Assembly: GCF_017254915.1 (NCBI RefSeq)
Contig: NZ_JAFKCT010000001.1
Location: 1-64,000, forward strand
Direction: 5' to 3'
Source of the DNA: Algoriphagus oliviformis
Lineage (GTDB): Bacteria; Bacteroidota; Bacteroidia; Cytophagales; Cyclobacteriaceae
Length of the DNA stretch: 64,000 nt
Shown here one piece after another: positions 34,095 to 42,996 of this stretch (within the stretch, counting starts at the first letter, position 1; each line of letters starts with the position of its first letter). The position numbers were made by a program, and so were the translations under genes. The notes below the pieces were generated by a model. It did no database searches and had not been told where the DNA came from. It saw only the letters and a list, made by a program, of their open reading frames with translations.

Positions 34095-34171
34095 TCCACG
34101 ACAATTGGTTTCAAAAACTTGGCTTTTGAGCCTGCCGGGGGTTAATTTGCTTTTCGCAAAACCCCAGCCCC

Positions 34172-36265
34172 TTGACCGGAATTTTTGATACCCGCATCGA
34201 GTACCTCAAAGGCGTCGGCCCGCAAAAGGCCGAGCTGCTCAACAAGGAGCTGAACATTTTTACCTACGGGGATCTGCTCCAGCATTACCCTTTTCGCTAC
34301 GAGGACCGCACCAAATTCTTCAAGGTCAGAGACCTGAGCGAGGAGCTGGAAAACGTGCAGCTCATCGCGCGGATCAAGCGGACGGAGCTGCTCGGAGCCG
34401 GAGGAAAGCGGCGCCTGGTCGCCCATGTCTTTGACGAAACGGGCGAGATGGAGATGACCTGGTTTAAGGGCATCCAATGGGTGCAAAAGAAGCTGGTGCC
34501 GGGAGCGGTGTATGTTTTCCTGGGAAAACCTGCCCAATACGGCCGCAAATGGAGCATCGCCCACCCCGAGATGGAGCCGCTCTCCACTGCCAACGAAACC
34601 CGAAACAACTTCCAGCCGGTGTACTCCACCACAGAGAAGCTCCGGGCGAGATTCCTGGACTCCAAGGGCATCTCCAAGATCATGGAGCAGCTGATCCCGC
34701 TGGTGCAGGCGCAGATCCCGGAGACGCTCTCCGCCGAGCTTATGCAGCAATACCAGCTCATCGGCAAAGCGGAGTCAGTCCGGCAGATCCACTTTCCCAC
34801 GGCTCCCGACTTGCTCAACCGGGCGAGAAAGCGGCTGAAGTTTGAGGAATTTTTCTACCTCCAGCTCCGCCTGCTCACGATGAAGGTCGCGCGTACAGAG
34901 AAGTCGCGGGGACAAATCCTCGGCAACACGGACTTGCTCACGGACTTTTACAAAAACCACATCCCCTTTGAGCTGACCAACGCGCAGAAGCGAGTGATCC
35001 GCGAGGCCTTCTCCGACATGAAGTCTGGCAAGCAGATGAACCGACTCATCCAGGGCGACGTGGGCAGCGGCAAGACCATGGTCGCCTTCATCTGCACGCT
35101 GATCGCCATCAGTTCCGGCGCGCAGGCCTGCCTCATGGCGCCTACCGAGATCCTGGCAAACCAACACTACGAGGGGCTGAAAGAATACGCCGACATGATG
35201 GGGATAAAAATCGCTCTGCTGACCGGATCCACCAAAAAGTCCGCACGAAGCATCATCCACGAGGAGCTCTCCTCCGGCGAACTGAAAATCCTGATCGGCA
35301 CGCATGCCCTGCTCGAAGATGTGGTGCAGTTCCAAAACCTCGGCTTAGCCATCGTCGATGAGCAGCATCGGTTCGGCGTCGCGCAGCGGGCGAAGCTTTG
35401 GGCAAAAAACAAAGAATACATCCCGCATGTCTTGGTCATGACCGCCACGCCGATTCCCCGGACTTTGGCCATGACGCTCTATGGAGACTTGGATGTGTCG
35501 GTGATCGACGAGCTGCCGGCTGGGCGAAAACCCATCCAAACCGTCCATCGCTACGACAAGGACAGATTGAAGGTCTTCGGCTTTATCCGTGACGAAGTGC
35601 TGAAAGGCCGCCAGGTTTACATCGTCTATCCCCTGATCGAGGAATCAGAGACACTGGATCTCAAAAATCTCATGGACGGCTACGAAAGCGTGGCCAGGGC
35701 CTTCCCCCAGTTTCCGCTCAGCATCGTGCATGGCGGGATGAAGGCCGATGCCAAGGACTTCGAGATGCAGCGTTTTGTGAAAGGGGAAACCAAGATCATG
35801 GTTGCCACCACAGTAATCGAGGTCGGCGTGAACGTACCCAATGCCTCGGTGATGATCATCGAAAATGCCGAGCGCTTTGGCCTCTCCCAGCTCCACCAGC
35901 TGCGCGGCCGGGTAGGACGTGGAGCCGAGCAAAGCTACTGTGTCCTCATGAGCAAATATGAGCTGAGCAAAGATTCCCGCATACGCCTGGAGACCATGGT
36001 TCGCACCAATGACGGCTTCGAAATCGCCGATGTGGATCTAAAGCTCCGCGGCCCAGGGGACCTCATGGGCACCCAGCAGAGCGGAATCAGCGACCTGCTC
36101 ATCGCCGACCTGAGCAAGGACGCTCCGATCTTGACGGTGGCAAGGGATGCGGCACAACAGCTGCTGGCCAATGACCCCGATCTCAGCCAGCCAGAAAATG
36201 CCCCCATTCTGCGACAGATCAAGCAGCAGAAGAAGACGGCGGTAAACTGGAGCAGAATCAGCTAG
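34172..36265 (+). CDS. recG: ATP-dependent DNA helicase RecG (697 aa)
   Basis: Full-length RecG. An N-terminal OB-fold wedge domain (residues ~1-240; RIEYLKGVGPQKAELLNKE, YPFRYEDRTKF) is followed by superfamily 2 helicase motifs: Walker A GDVGSGKTMVAF near 290, DEQH motif II, TATPIPRTLA motif III and QLHQLRGRVGRG motif VI. It remodels stalled replication forks and Holliday junctions. The start is TTG (34172), giving TGIFDTRIEYLKGVG; no nearby ATG. A possible promoter (TTG-N20-TTAATTTG, 34119-34149) lies directly upstream. Confidence 0.95.
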   Translation: MTGIFDTRIEYLKGVGPQKAELLNKELNIFTYGDLLQHYPFRYEDRTKFFKVRDLSEELENVQLIARIKRTELLGAGGKRRLVAHVFDETGEMEMTWFKGIQWVQKKLVPGAVYVFLGKPAQYGRKWSIAHPEMEPLSTANETRNNFQPVYSTTEKLRARFLDSKGISKIMEQLIPLVQAQIPETLSAELMQQYQLIGKAESVRQIHFPTAPDLLNRARKRLKFEEFFYLQLRLLTMKVARTEKSRGQILGNTDLLTDFYKNHIPFELTNAQKRVIREAFSDMKSGKQMNRLIQGDVGSGKTMVAFICTLIAISSGAQACLMAPTEILANQHYEGLKEYADMMGIKIALLTGSTKKSARSIIHEELSSGELKILIGTHALLEDVVQFQNLGLAIVDEQHRFGVAQRAKLWAKNKEYIPHVLVMTATPIPRTLAMTLYGDLDVSVIDELPAGRKPIQTVHRYDKDRLKVFGFIRDEVLKGRQVYIVYPLIEESETLDLKNLMDGYESVARAFPQFPLSIVHGGMKADAKDFEMQRFVKGETKIMVATTVIEVGVNVPNASVMIIENAERFGLSQLHQLRGRVGRGAEQSYCVLMSKYELSKDSRIRLETMVRTNDGFEIADVDLKLRGPGDLMGTQQSGISDLLIADLSKDAPILTVARDAAQQLLANDPDLSQPENAPILRQIKQQKKTAVNWSRIS

Positions 36266-36283
36266 AGGCAGCAAGCATGAGGC

Positions 36284-38188
36284 CTAATCGGCTATCCCGT
36301 CCAGTTCGCTGAGCTCCAGCCAGGCAAGTTCCAGTTCTTCCAGCTCCCCGTCTATGGCTTGAAGTCGGCTAGACCAGGTCATCAGCTGATCCATGTCGGA
36401 AGTACCTGCGATGATCTTCCCGTTCAGCTCTTCCTTTTCCGCTTCCAGCTTGGCGATGGTTTCGTTGGTTTTCTTGAATTCCTGCTTTTGCTTGTAGCTG
36501 GCCTTCACTTTCGCGGCTGCTTCCGGCTTCTCGGCCTTTGGCTCCGCTTTCGGTTCAGCAGTCTTGATACTAGCTTCTTGATACTTGCTACTGTTGTCCT
36601 TTTCCCACTCCCGGAAGTCCGTATAGTTACCCGGGAAATCACGGATCACTCCTTCTCCTTCGAATACAAAGAGGTGCTCCACCAGCCTGTCCATGAAGTA
36701 GCGGTCGTGGGACACGATGATCAGGCAGCCGGGAAAAGTGTCGAGAAACTCCTCGAGGATATTCAGCGTCATCAGATCCAGGTCGTTGGTCGGTTCGTCG
36801 AGGATCAGGAAGTTCGGGTTCTTGATCAAGACCATCAGGAGCTGGAGCCTGCGGCGCTCACCTCCGCTCATCTTGCCGATGGGTGTGAATTGCTGCTTGG
36901 GCGGAAAGCCAAATTGCGTCAAAAACTGGCTGACCGTGATCGTCTGACCTTTGTCCAGCACGACGACTTCAGCGACTTCCTTCACCACGTCGATCAGGCG
37001 CTTTTCCTCGTCAAATCGGTCTTCCTCCTGGCGGTAGTAGCCAAAAGCGGTCGTCTGTCCCACGGTGACTTTTCCGGCATCTGGGTCCAGCAGACCGGTG
37101 ATCATCTTGAGGAAAGTCGTCTTTCCGGCTCCGTTTGGCCCGACGATCCCGATGCGGTCTTTCTTTTTGAAGATGTAGGAAAAATCTTTGACTAAGGTCT
37201 TCTCGTCAAAGGACTTGCTGATCTTGTCGATTTCCAGAATCTTGTTTCCCAATCGCTGGGTAGAAACGGTCAGTTCGATATCCCGCTCCTCGCGCTTGGT
37301 GAAGGCCTTTTCTTTGGTTTCCTCGAAGGCATCCACGCGATACTTGGCTTTGGTGCCGCGGGCTTTGGGCTGGCGTCTGATCCAGTCCAGTTCCTTTTTG
37401 TAGAGGCTTTTGGCTTTTTCGATCTCGATGTCCTCGATCTGTATTCGCTCGGCCTTTTTGTCGAGAAAGTAGCCGTAGTTGCCTTGGTAGCGGTGGATCT
37501 TTCCCTGGTCAAGTTCGAGGATTTCGTTGGTGACTTTTTCGAGAAAATAGCGGTCGTGCGTCACCATGAAGATGGATAGGTTGGCTTTCGCCAGATAGTC
37601 CTCCAGCCATTCGATAGTCTCCAGGTCGAGATGGTTGGTCGGTTCATCAAGTAGCAACAAATCCGGCTTTTCTAGGATGGCTTTCGCCAAAGCAACGCGC
37701 TTGCGCTGACCTCCGGAGAGATTGCCCACAGCCAGCTCGGTGTCGTGGAGGCCGAGTTTTCCCAAAACCTCCTTCACTTGGTATTCAAAATCCCAAGCCT
37801 GCAAAGCGTCCATTTTCTCGAACAGCTTGGACATCTTGTCCGAGTTGTCGATGCCGCGCTCCGCATCCAGCATGGCCTTGTGGTAGTCCTCGATCACTCG
37901 AAGCACTTCAGAATTACTCTGGTCAAAGATGGTCTGGTAGATGCTCAGGTTGGCTTCGAAGACCGGATTTTGGTGCACGTAGGCGATTTTCACCGATTGG
38001 TTAAGCGCGACTTGGCCGGTGTCGGGGATCTCCAGACCCATGATGATCTTCATGAGGGTGGACTTGCCGGCACCGTTGATGCCGACCAGGGCGATTTTTT
38101 GCCCTTGGGAAATGCCAAAAGAGATATTGGAAAACAGCTTCCGTTCCCCGAAAGCCTTGCTGAGGTTCTCAACCGATAGGTAATTCAT
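36284..38188 (-). CDS. uup: ABC-F family ATPase, Uup-like (634 aa)
   Basis: Two ABC cassettes without membrane domains: Walker A GINGAGKS (~36-43) with signature LSGGQRKR and DEPTNHLDLET, and GPNGAGKT (~350) with MSGGERRR and DEPTNDLDLMT. A basic linker separates them and a C-terminal coiled coil (KQKQEFKKTNETIAKLEAEKEEL) is typical of Uup, a ribosome- or DNA-associated ABC-F protein affecting transposon excision and translation. Before the coiled coil lies an unusual segment, SSKYQEASIKTAEPKAEPKA, encoded by a copy of the dispersed AAGTATCAAG repeat. Gene start is 4 nt after a TACTTTTG box. Confidence 0.88.
   Translation of the reverse strand: MNYLSVENLSKAFGERKLFSNISFGISQGQKIALVGINGAGKSTLMKIIMGLEIPDTGQVALNQSVKIAYVHQNPVFEANLSIYQTIFDQSNSEVLRVIEDYHKAMLDAERGIDNSDKMSKLFEKMDALQAWDFEYQVKEVLGKLGLHDTELAVGNLSGGQRKRVALAKAILEKPDLLLLDEPTNHLDLETIEWLEDYLAKANLSIFMVTHDRYFLEKVTNEILELDQGKIHRYQGNYGYFLDKKAERIQIEDIEIEKAKSLYKKELDWIRRQPKARGTKAKYRVDAFEETKEKAFTKREERDIELTVSTQRLGNKILEIDKISKSFDEKTLVKDFSYIFKKKDRIGIVGPNGAGKTTFLKMITGLLDPDAGKVTVGQTTAFGYYRQEEDRFDEEKRLIDVVKEVAEVVVLDKGQTITVSQFLTQFGFPPKQQFTPIGKMSGGERRRLQLLMVLIKNPNFLILDEPTNDLDLMTLNILEEFLDTFPGCLIIVSHDRYFMDRLVEHLFVFEGEGVIRDFPGNYTDFREWEKDNSSKYQEASIKTAEPKAEPKAEKPEAAAKVKASYKQKQEFKKTNETIAKLEAEKEELNGKIIAGTSDMDQLMTWSSRLQAIDGELEELELAWLELSELDGIAD
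36561..36592. repeat. AAGTATCAAG-type repeat inside the ABC-F gene
   Basis: On the minus strand the words AAGTATCAAG and AGTATCAAGA occur 11 bp apart, as in the intergenic element at 15867-15948. The copy sits in frame in the linker before the coiled coil, encoding SKYQEASIKT. Confidence 0.6.
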
Positions 38189-38192
38189 GCCG

Positions 38193-38200
38193 CAAAAGTA
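38193..38200 (-). promoter_or_regulatory. Candidate -7 box 4 nt before the uup-like start
   Basis: On the minus strand TACTTTTG (exact TAnnTTTG) is followed by CGGC and the ATG at 38188, predicting a leaderless or nearly leaderless transcript. Confidence 0.5.
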
Positions 38201-38263
38201 GGGAAAAGCCAGCCTTTAAACGTGTTGCCTTTTATTCTTTAGCGGAAATAATAACTTCCGACC

Positions 38264-38749
38264 ATGAAAACCATCCATGACATCCTCAAGCTGGGAGACG
38301 CCAGACTTTATGAAATTTGTGAACCTGTGGTCGAATCTGATTTACAACTGGTTCCTGTTTGGGTGCAGCAACTCCATGAAGCCATGGAGGATATTCGAAG
38401 AGTCTATGGATTCGGCCGTGCGATAGCAGCGCCGCAATTGGGGATCATGAAGCGGATGTTCTACCTGAATTTGGATCGACCCTACATCGTCCTCAATCCC
38501 GAACTCAAGGATCTCAGTAAGGATCAGTTCGAGCTCTGGGATGACTGCATGAGTTTTCCCAATCTGCTCGTTCGGGTGCAGCGCCACCAAAGTCTTACCT
38601 TGGAATACCTAGATGAAAATTGGGAGCCACAGTCTTGGAAAGTAGAAGGAGCCATTTCAGAATTGATCCAGCATGAATACGATCATCTCAATGGAGTATT
38701 GTGCACGATGCGAGCGATTGACGAGAAATCATTTCGATGGAAAGGTTGA
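38264..38749 (+). CDS. Peptide deformylase-like protein (161 aa)
   Basis: All three deformylase motifs are present in modified form: GRAIAAPQLG (motif 1, normally G-GLAAPQ), WDDCMSFPN (motif 2, with the metal-ligand Cys but not the usual EGCLS), and QHEYDHLNG (motif 3, HExxH). The enzyme removes formyl groups from nascent proteins or, in divergent forms, may act on other substrates. The altered motif 2 suggests a paralogue (type II/III-like) rather than the main Def. The start is at the first ATG, close behind a TAACTTCC box. Confidence 0.85.
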   Translation: MKTIHDILKLGDARLYEICEPVVESDLQLVPVWVQQLHEAMEDIRRVYGFGRAIAAPQLGIMKRMFYLNLDRPYIVLNPELKDLSKDQFELWDDCMSFPNLLVRVQRHQSLTLEYLDENWEPQSWKVEGAISELIQHEYDHLNGVLCTMRAIDEKSFRWKG

Positions 38750-38756
38750 CAACAAT

Positions 38757-38861
38757 TTCCCCACAGATCTTCACGGAAAAAGACACGGATCTCCCCAGAT
38801 TTTCATCCGATTTTTGATCTGCGTTTATCTGTGATCGTATCTGTGCAAATCCGTGGGAGAC
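38757..38861. repeat. ATCTGTG-type inverted repeat
   Basis: CCCCACAGATCTTCACGGA at the left is an imperfect complement of ATCTGTGCAAATCCGTGGG at the right; the words ATCTGCGTTTATCTGTG inside are typical of a dispersed Bacteroidota repeat. It fills most of the gap before the next gene. Confidence 0.5.
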
Positions 38862-38901
38862 AGCTGTTGCTGAATAGCTTTTTAGACAATGGCCGAAAAC
38901 C

Positions 38902-38909
38902 TATCTTTA
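38902..38909 (+). promoter_or_regulatory. Candidate -7-like box 4 nt before the racemase/dehydratase start
   Basis: TATCTTTA, one mismatch from TAnnTTTG, followed by AGCC and the ATG at 38914. Confidence 0.35.
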
Positions 38910-38913
38910 AGCC

Positions 38914-39858
38914 ATGACTTTCCCGACCCTCTCCGATATCCGCGCGGCGCATGCCCGCATCCAACCCTTTGTCCATCGCACACCCGTTTTGACCTCATCA
39001 GCGATCAATGAAATCGCCGGTTGCGAGCTGTTTTTCAAGTGCGAAAACTTCCAAAAAGTGGGGGCTTTCAAAGCGCGGGGTGCTGCCAATGCCGTGCTGA
39101 AGCTTTCTCCCGAACAAAAAGCCAAAGGCGTGGCAACCCACTCCTCTGGCAACCATGCCGCCGCCCTCGCCCGGGCGGCTAGCGTAGCGGGAATTCCCGC
39201 CTACATCGTAATGCCATCCAATGCTCCGGAGATCAAAAAGAAGGCGGTAAGCGGCTATGGAGGAGAAATCGTCGAGTGCGAGCCGACCTTGAAGGCGCGG
39301 GAATCCACGCTGGAGGATGTGGTCGAGAAAACCGGAGCGACCTTTATCCCGCCTTTTGACTACTTGGATGTGATCGAGGGGCAGGCCACTTGTGCGCTGG
39401 AGCTGCTGGAGGAGCAGCCCAACCTTGATATCGTCATGGCACCGGTTGGTGGAGGCGGACTTTTGGCTGGAACGGCCCTGACGGTTCACTACCTGAATCC
39501 GTCTATCCAAGTCATAGCCGGCGAACCCAGCGGCGCAGACGATGCATTTCGTTCCATGCAGGCAGGGGCGATCCTTCCCAACGAAAAGACCCAAACCATC
39601 GCCGACGGGTTATTGACGTCGGTGGGCAAGTTGCCTTTCGCAGTGATCCAACAGCACGTAGAAGCGATTCTATTGGCCACCGACCCCCAAATCGTCGAAG
39701 CCATGCGCCTGCTCTACGAGCGGATGAAGCTGGTCGTAGAGCCTTCCGGGGCGGTTCCCTTGGCGGCACTTATGGCCAACAAGGAGCGTTTTGCAGGCAA
39801 AAGAGTCGGCATCATCCTCTCGGGCGGCAACGTGGACTTGGGGAAATTGCCTTTTTAA
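38914..39858 (+). CDS. Serine racemase/threonine dehydratase-like PLP enzyme (314 aa)
   Basis: Fold-type II PLP enzyme: ECENFQKVGAFKARGA-type motif with the Schiff-base Lys in GAFKARGA (~residue 53), SSGNHAAALA phosphate/cofactor loop, GGGGLLAG glycine loop, and a C-terminal LSGGNVDL that contacts the pyridine ring. At 314 aa it lacks the ACT-like regulatory domain of biosynthetic IlvA, so a catabolic threonine/serine dehydratase or serine racemase is more likely. It is monocistronic; the reaction cannot be fixed further by eye. Confidence 0.85.
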   Translation: MTFPTLSDIRAAHARIQPFVHRTPVLTSSAINEIAGCELFFKCENFQKVGAFKARGAANAVLKLSPEQKAKGVATHSSGNHAAALARAASVAGIPAYIVMPSNAPEIKKKAVSGYGGEIVECEPTLKARESTLEDVVEKTGATFIPPFDYLDVIEGQATCALELLEEQPNLDIVMAPVGGGGLLAGTALTVHYLNPSIQVIAGEPSGADDAFRSMQAGAILPNEKTQTIADGLLTSVGKLPFAVIQQHVEAILLATDPQIVEAMRLLYERMKLVVEPSGAVPLAALMANKERFAGKRVGIILSGGNVDLGKLPF

Positions 39859-39940
39859 TCCAGCTCAAAAGAGATCAAAAAGTTGTAATTGTATTTATAA
39901 CTTTTGCTTAAAATCAGGAAAGTTGTAATCATGATTAAAA

Positions 39941-41071
39941 TTGTCGGATAAAGCACCCCGAAAATCCCGCATCCTTCCCGCCCTGTACTACCTCAAGCAG
40001 CAGGTGTCCAAGCTCAAGCTCTGGCTGCTGGTGAAGCTGGGCTTTGTGAAAAAAGTCCTGATCCAGCCCTACGCAGGCTATGGTAATGGAAGGGAGATCT
40101 ATCTGGCGGGTCGGGTGCTGGCGGACCGCAATATCCAGGCTGCGGCACCGGAGGATAGTTTTTGGAGGAATTTCGGGAAGATGAGGCGGCGCTTTTTCTC
40201 CATCGTCTTCCCCGGAGTGGGTTTGGAGGCGGAGTTTCAGGGAAAGACCATCCAAACCACCACGGATGAGGAAGGCTATTTTGAGATCAAAATGGTTCTG
40301 GAAAATGGCCCCTTGCCGGTGGGCTGGCATCCCGTCCGCCTGCGTCTGCTGCACGACCTGCTGGGGCGACAGACGGAAGTGGTGGCCTTGGGCGAGGTGT
40401 ATATCCCTGCCGAGGACGCGGACTTCGGCATTATTTCAGATATCGACGACACCATCTTGACTACCGGGGCGATGCGGCTTTGGGAGATGCTAAAGGTGAC
40501 GTTTGGGCAAAATGCCCATACGCGCGTGCCCTTTGCCGGGGTGTCGGAGTTTTACGACGCGCTGCGCCGAGGCGATGACCGCATCCTGAGCAATCCCATT
40601 TTTTACGTGTCAAGCAGCCCTTGGAACCTCTACGATTTCCTGATGGAGTTTCTTGATATCCACCACATTCCCAAAGGACCGCTGATGCTCCGTGACTTGG
40701 GCTTGTCCCGGGATCAGTGGATTGCCGGTCCGCACCGAGAGCACAAGCTGAAACAGATCGAGCATATTTTGGAGGTGTTTGCGGAGCTACGATTTGTCCT
40801 GATCGGGGACAGTGGACAGGAGGATCCGACTATCTATCACGAGATCATCGGGAAGTTTCCCGGCAGGATCTTGGCGGTTTATATCCGGGATGTGTCCGGG
40901 GCGGACCTTTCCCTATTGGCTCGGGAGTATTTGGAAAAAGGCGTGGAGCTGGTATTGGTCAAAGACACCCTGGAAGCCGCCAAGCACGCGCTGGGGAAGG
41001 GCTGGATCTTGGAGTGGGAAAAAGCGAAAATCGAGGGGCAGAAGAGAAAGGATGAGGAAGCCGATAGCTGA
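39941..41071 (+). CDS. App1-type phosphatidate phosphatase-like protein, DUF2183 (376 aa)
   Basis: The conserved core contains the DxDxT/V-like catalytic motif IISDIDDTIL (~residue 168), followed by FYVSSSPWNLYDFLMEFLD and VLIGDSGQEDPTIY, as in yeast App1 phosphatidate phosphatases and their bacterial relatives (HAD superfamily). An N-terminal part (~50-130) may be a small beta domain (YLAGRVLADR, GLEAEFQG). It probably dephosphorylates lipid or other phosphates in the cytoplasm. The start is TTG 39941 (SDKAPRKSRILPA); no in-frame ATG lies close. Confidence 0.8.
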   Translation: MSDKAPRKSRILPALYYLKQQVSKLKLWLLVKLGFVKKVLIQPYAGYGNGREIYLAGRVLADRNIQAAAPEDSFWRNFGKMRRRFFSIVFPGVGLEAEFQGKTIQTTTDEEGYFEIKMVLENGPLPVGWHPVRLRLLHDLLGRQTEVVALGEVYIPAEDADFGIISDIDDTILTTGAMRLWEMLKVTFGQNAHTRVPFAGVSEFYDALRRGDDRILSNPIFYVSSSPWNLYDFLMEFLDIHHIPKGPLMLRDLGLSRDQWIAGPHREHKLKQIEHILEVFAELRFVLIGDSGQEDPTIYHEIIGKFPGRILAVYIRDVSGADLSLLAREYLEKGVELVLVKDTLEAAKHALGKGWILEWEKAKIEGQKRKDEEADS

Positions 41072-41177
41072 AGGAAGTACATTTGCCTTCCCCCTTTCCC
41101 CGACAATTCCCTAACTTTGCTGCCTGATTTGATCCAAACCCAGCCCGTTGGAGGGCTGCTAGCACATAAGACAACCC

Positions 41178-42716
41178 ATGAGCAGAGAAGTTAGAGTACG
41201 ATTTGCCCCCTCACCCACAGGAGCCCTGCATATAGGCGGCGTCCGCACCGCCCTTTACAATTATCTTTTTGCAAAAAAGATGGGAGGCAAGTTCCTCCTC
41301 CGCATCGAGGACACCGACCAGACCCGCTTCGTACCCGGCGCGGAGGAATATATCAAGGAATCCCTGGAATGGCTGGGCATCGCCCCCGAGGAGAGCCCCT
41401 GGAATCCCGGTGACTGCGGCCCCTATCGCCAGTCCGAGCGCAAGCCCATGTACATGCAGTATGCGCTCGATTTGGTGGAAAAAGGCCACGCCTACTACGC
41501 ATTTGATACTTCCGAAGAGCTGGAGGCCATGCGCGAGCGCCTGACCGCTGCCCGCGTGGTGTCGCCACAATACAACAGCATCACCCGCACCCAGATGAAA
41601 AACTCCCTGACGCTCTCCGCCGAGGAGGTGAAGGCGAGGCTGGAGTCGGGCGATCCCTATGTGATCCGCGTGAAGATCCCGAGAAACGAGGAGGTTCGCC
41701 TCAACGACATGATCCGTGGCTGGGTGATGGTAAATACCGGTACGCTCGACGACAAAGTACTCATGAAGTCCGACGGCATGCCGACCTACCATCTGGCCAA
41801 CATCGTGGATGACCACCTCATGGGCATCACCCACGTGATCCGAGGGGAGGAATGGCTGCCATCCGCACCGCTTCACGTGCTGCTTTACAAGTATTTTGGA
41901 TGGGAGAGCACCATGCCACAGTTTGCGCATTTGCCACTTTTGCTGAAGCCGGATGGCAACGGCAAGCTTTCCAAGCGTGATGGCGATAAGCTGGGCTTCC
42001 CGGTTTTTCCATTGAACTGGACAGATCCTTTCTCTGGGGAAAAAGCCTCCGGATTCCGCGAGCAAGGGTATTTGGCCGATGCCTTTATCAATTTCCTCGC
42101 GTTTCTGGGCTGGAATCCCGGTGACGACCGGGAGCTTTTCACCTTGGAAGATTTGGTGGAAGCGTTCTCCGTAGAGCGCATTGGCAAGTCCGGGACCAAG
42201 TTTGACATCGCCAAGGCCAAGTGGTACAACGAGCAATACCTTCGCTCCAAGCCGACTTCCGAATTGACCGGTTTCTTGCTCGCTGACGCGAAAGCCGAGG
42301 GACTGGAAGTGCCCGCCGACAAAGCCGCGGCTATCGTGGATCTGGTGAAAGGACGGGTGACTTTCCCCGCGGATCTGTGGAAGGAGAGCAAGTTTATGGT
42401 CTCGGCGCCGGAGAAGTTTGACGAGGGCGTGGCGGCAAAGAAATGGAATGCCGACGCGGTGAAGTTGCTCGGAGCCTACGCTACGGCACTGGACACGTTC
42501 GAAGGGACTTTTGACGCAGTCAGCGCCAAATCCCTGCTGGAAAGCACCGCCGAAACCGAGGGCATCAAGCTCGGCAAGGTGATGCAGGCCGTCCGCTTGG
42601 CGGTGACCGGGATGGGTGGAGGCCCGGATTTGATGGAGGTTTTTGCTATCTTGGGCAAGGAAGAAGTGGCCAAAAGAATCCGATTTGCGTTAAGCAGATT
42701 GACAGTCGTAGCATAA
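41178..42716 (+). CDS. gltX: Glutamyl-tRNA synthetase (512 aa)
   Basis: Class I aminoacyl-tRNA synthetase with HIGG (FAPSPTGALHIGGVRTALYN, residues 10-30) and the KMSKS-type loop KLSKRDG near 262. Catalytic and anticodon-binding domains are full length for a bacterial GltX. It charges tRNA-Glu. A TAACTTTG box at 41112-41119 is a candidate -7 element. A 62-aa gene follows after 2 bp. Confidence 0.96.
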   Translation: MSREVRVRFAPSPTGALHIGGVRTALYNYLFAKKMGGKFLLRIEDTDQTRFVPGAEEYIKESLEWLGIAPEESPWNPGDCGPYRQSERKPMYMQYALDLVEKGHAYYAFDTSEELEAMRERLTAARVVSPQYNSITRTQMKNSLTLSAEEVKARLESGDPYVIRVKIPRNEEVRLNDMIRGWVMVNTGTLDDKVLMKSDGMPTYHLANIVDDHLMGITHVIRGEEWLPSAPLHVLLYKYFGWESTMPQFAHLPLLLKPDGNGKLSKRDGDKLGFPVFPLNWTDPFSGEKASGFREQGYLADAFINFLAFLGWNPGDDRELFTLEDLVEAFSVERIGKSGTKFDIAKAKWYNEQYLRSKPTSELTGFLLADAKAEGLEVPADKAAAIVDLVKGRVTFPADLWKESKFMVSAPEKFDEGVAAKKWNADAVKLLGAYATALDTFEGTFDAVSAKSLLESTAETEGIKLGKVMQAVRLAVTGMGGGPDLMEVFAILGKEEVAKRIRFALSRLTVVA

Positions 42717-42718
42717 AG

Positions 42719-42907
42719 ATGACCAAGAAAAAGAAAAAAGATACCGATCCCAAGGTCCACGAGGAGCTGAAGGGATTCAAGATGGAGATCAATTCCTTTG
42801 GGGAGATCTCCTCCAGTTTCTCGATTGACAAGATCAACGAGTTTCTCAACAAAAACGTCGAGGACAAAAAGCTGAAGGACCGTGACGACCTGAGCAAGGA
42901 CGAGTAG
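42719..42907 (+). CDS. Small charged protein downstream of gltX (62 aa)
   Basis: A lysine-rich start (TKKKKKDTDPKVHEELKG) is followed by a short conserved-looking core (FKMEINSFGEISSSFSIDKINEFLN) and an acidic/basic tail. It is cytoplasmic. I recognise the layout as a common small Bacteroidota protein near gltX but know of no function. It begins 2 bp after the gltX stop, so it is co-transcribed, and a terminator follows. Confidence 0.7.
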   Translation: MTKKKKKDTDPKVHEELKGFKMEINSFGEISSSFSIDKINEFLNKNVEDKKLKDRDDLSKDE

Positions 42908-42934
42908 GTACTTCGAATGTTAAAAAACAGAACT

Positions 42935-42959
42935 AAAAGCTCCGCATCGGAGCTTTTTT
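42935..42959 (+). terminator. Terminator of the gltX operon
   Basis: AAAAGCTCCG pairs with CGGAGCTTTT around CAT, then T-rich. Confidence 0.85.
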
Positions 42960-42996
42960 CATATACTTGGAAATCACTTTCCCCAGCCTTTACAAG

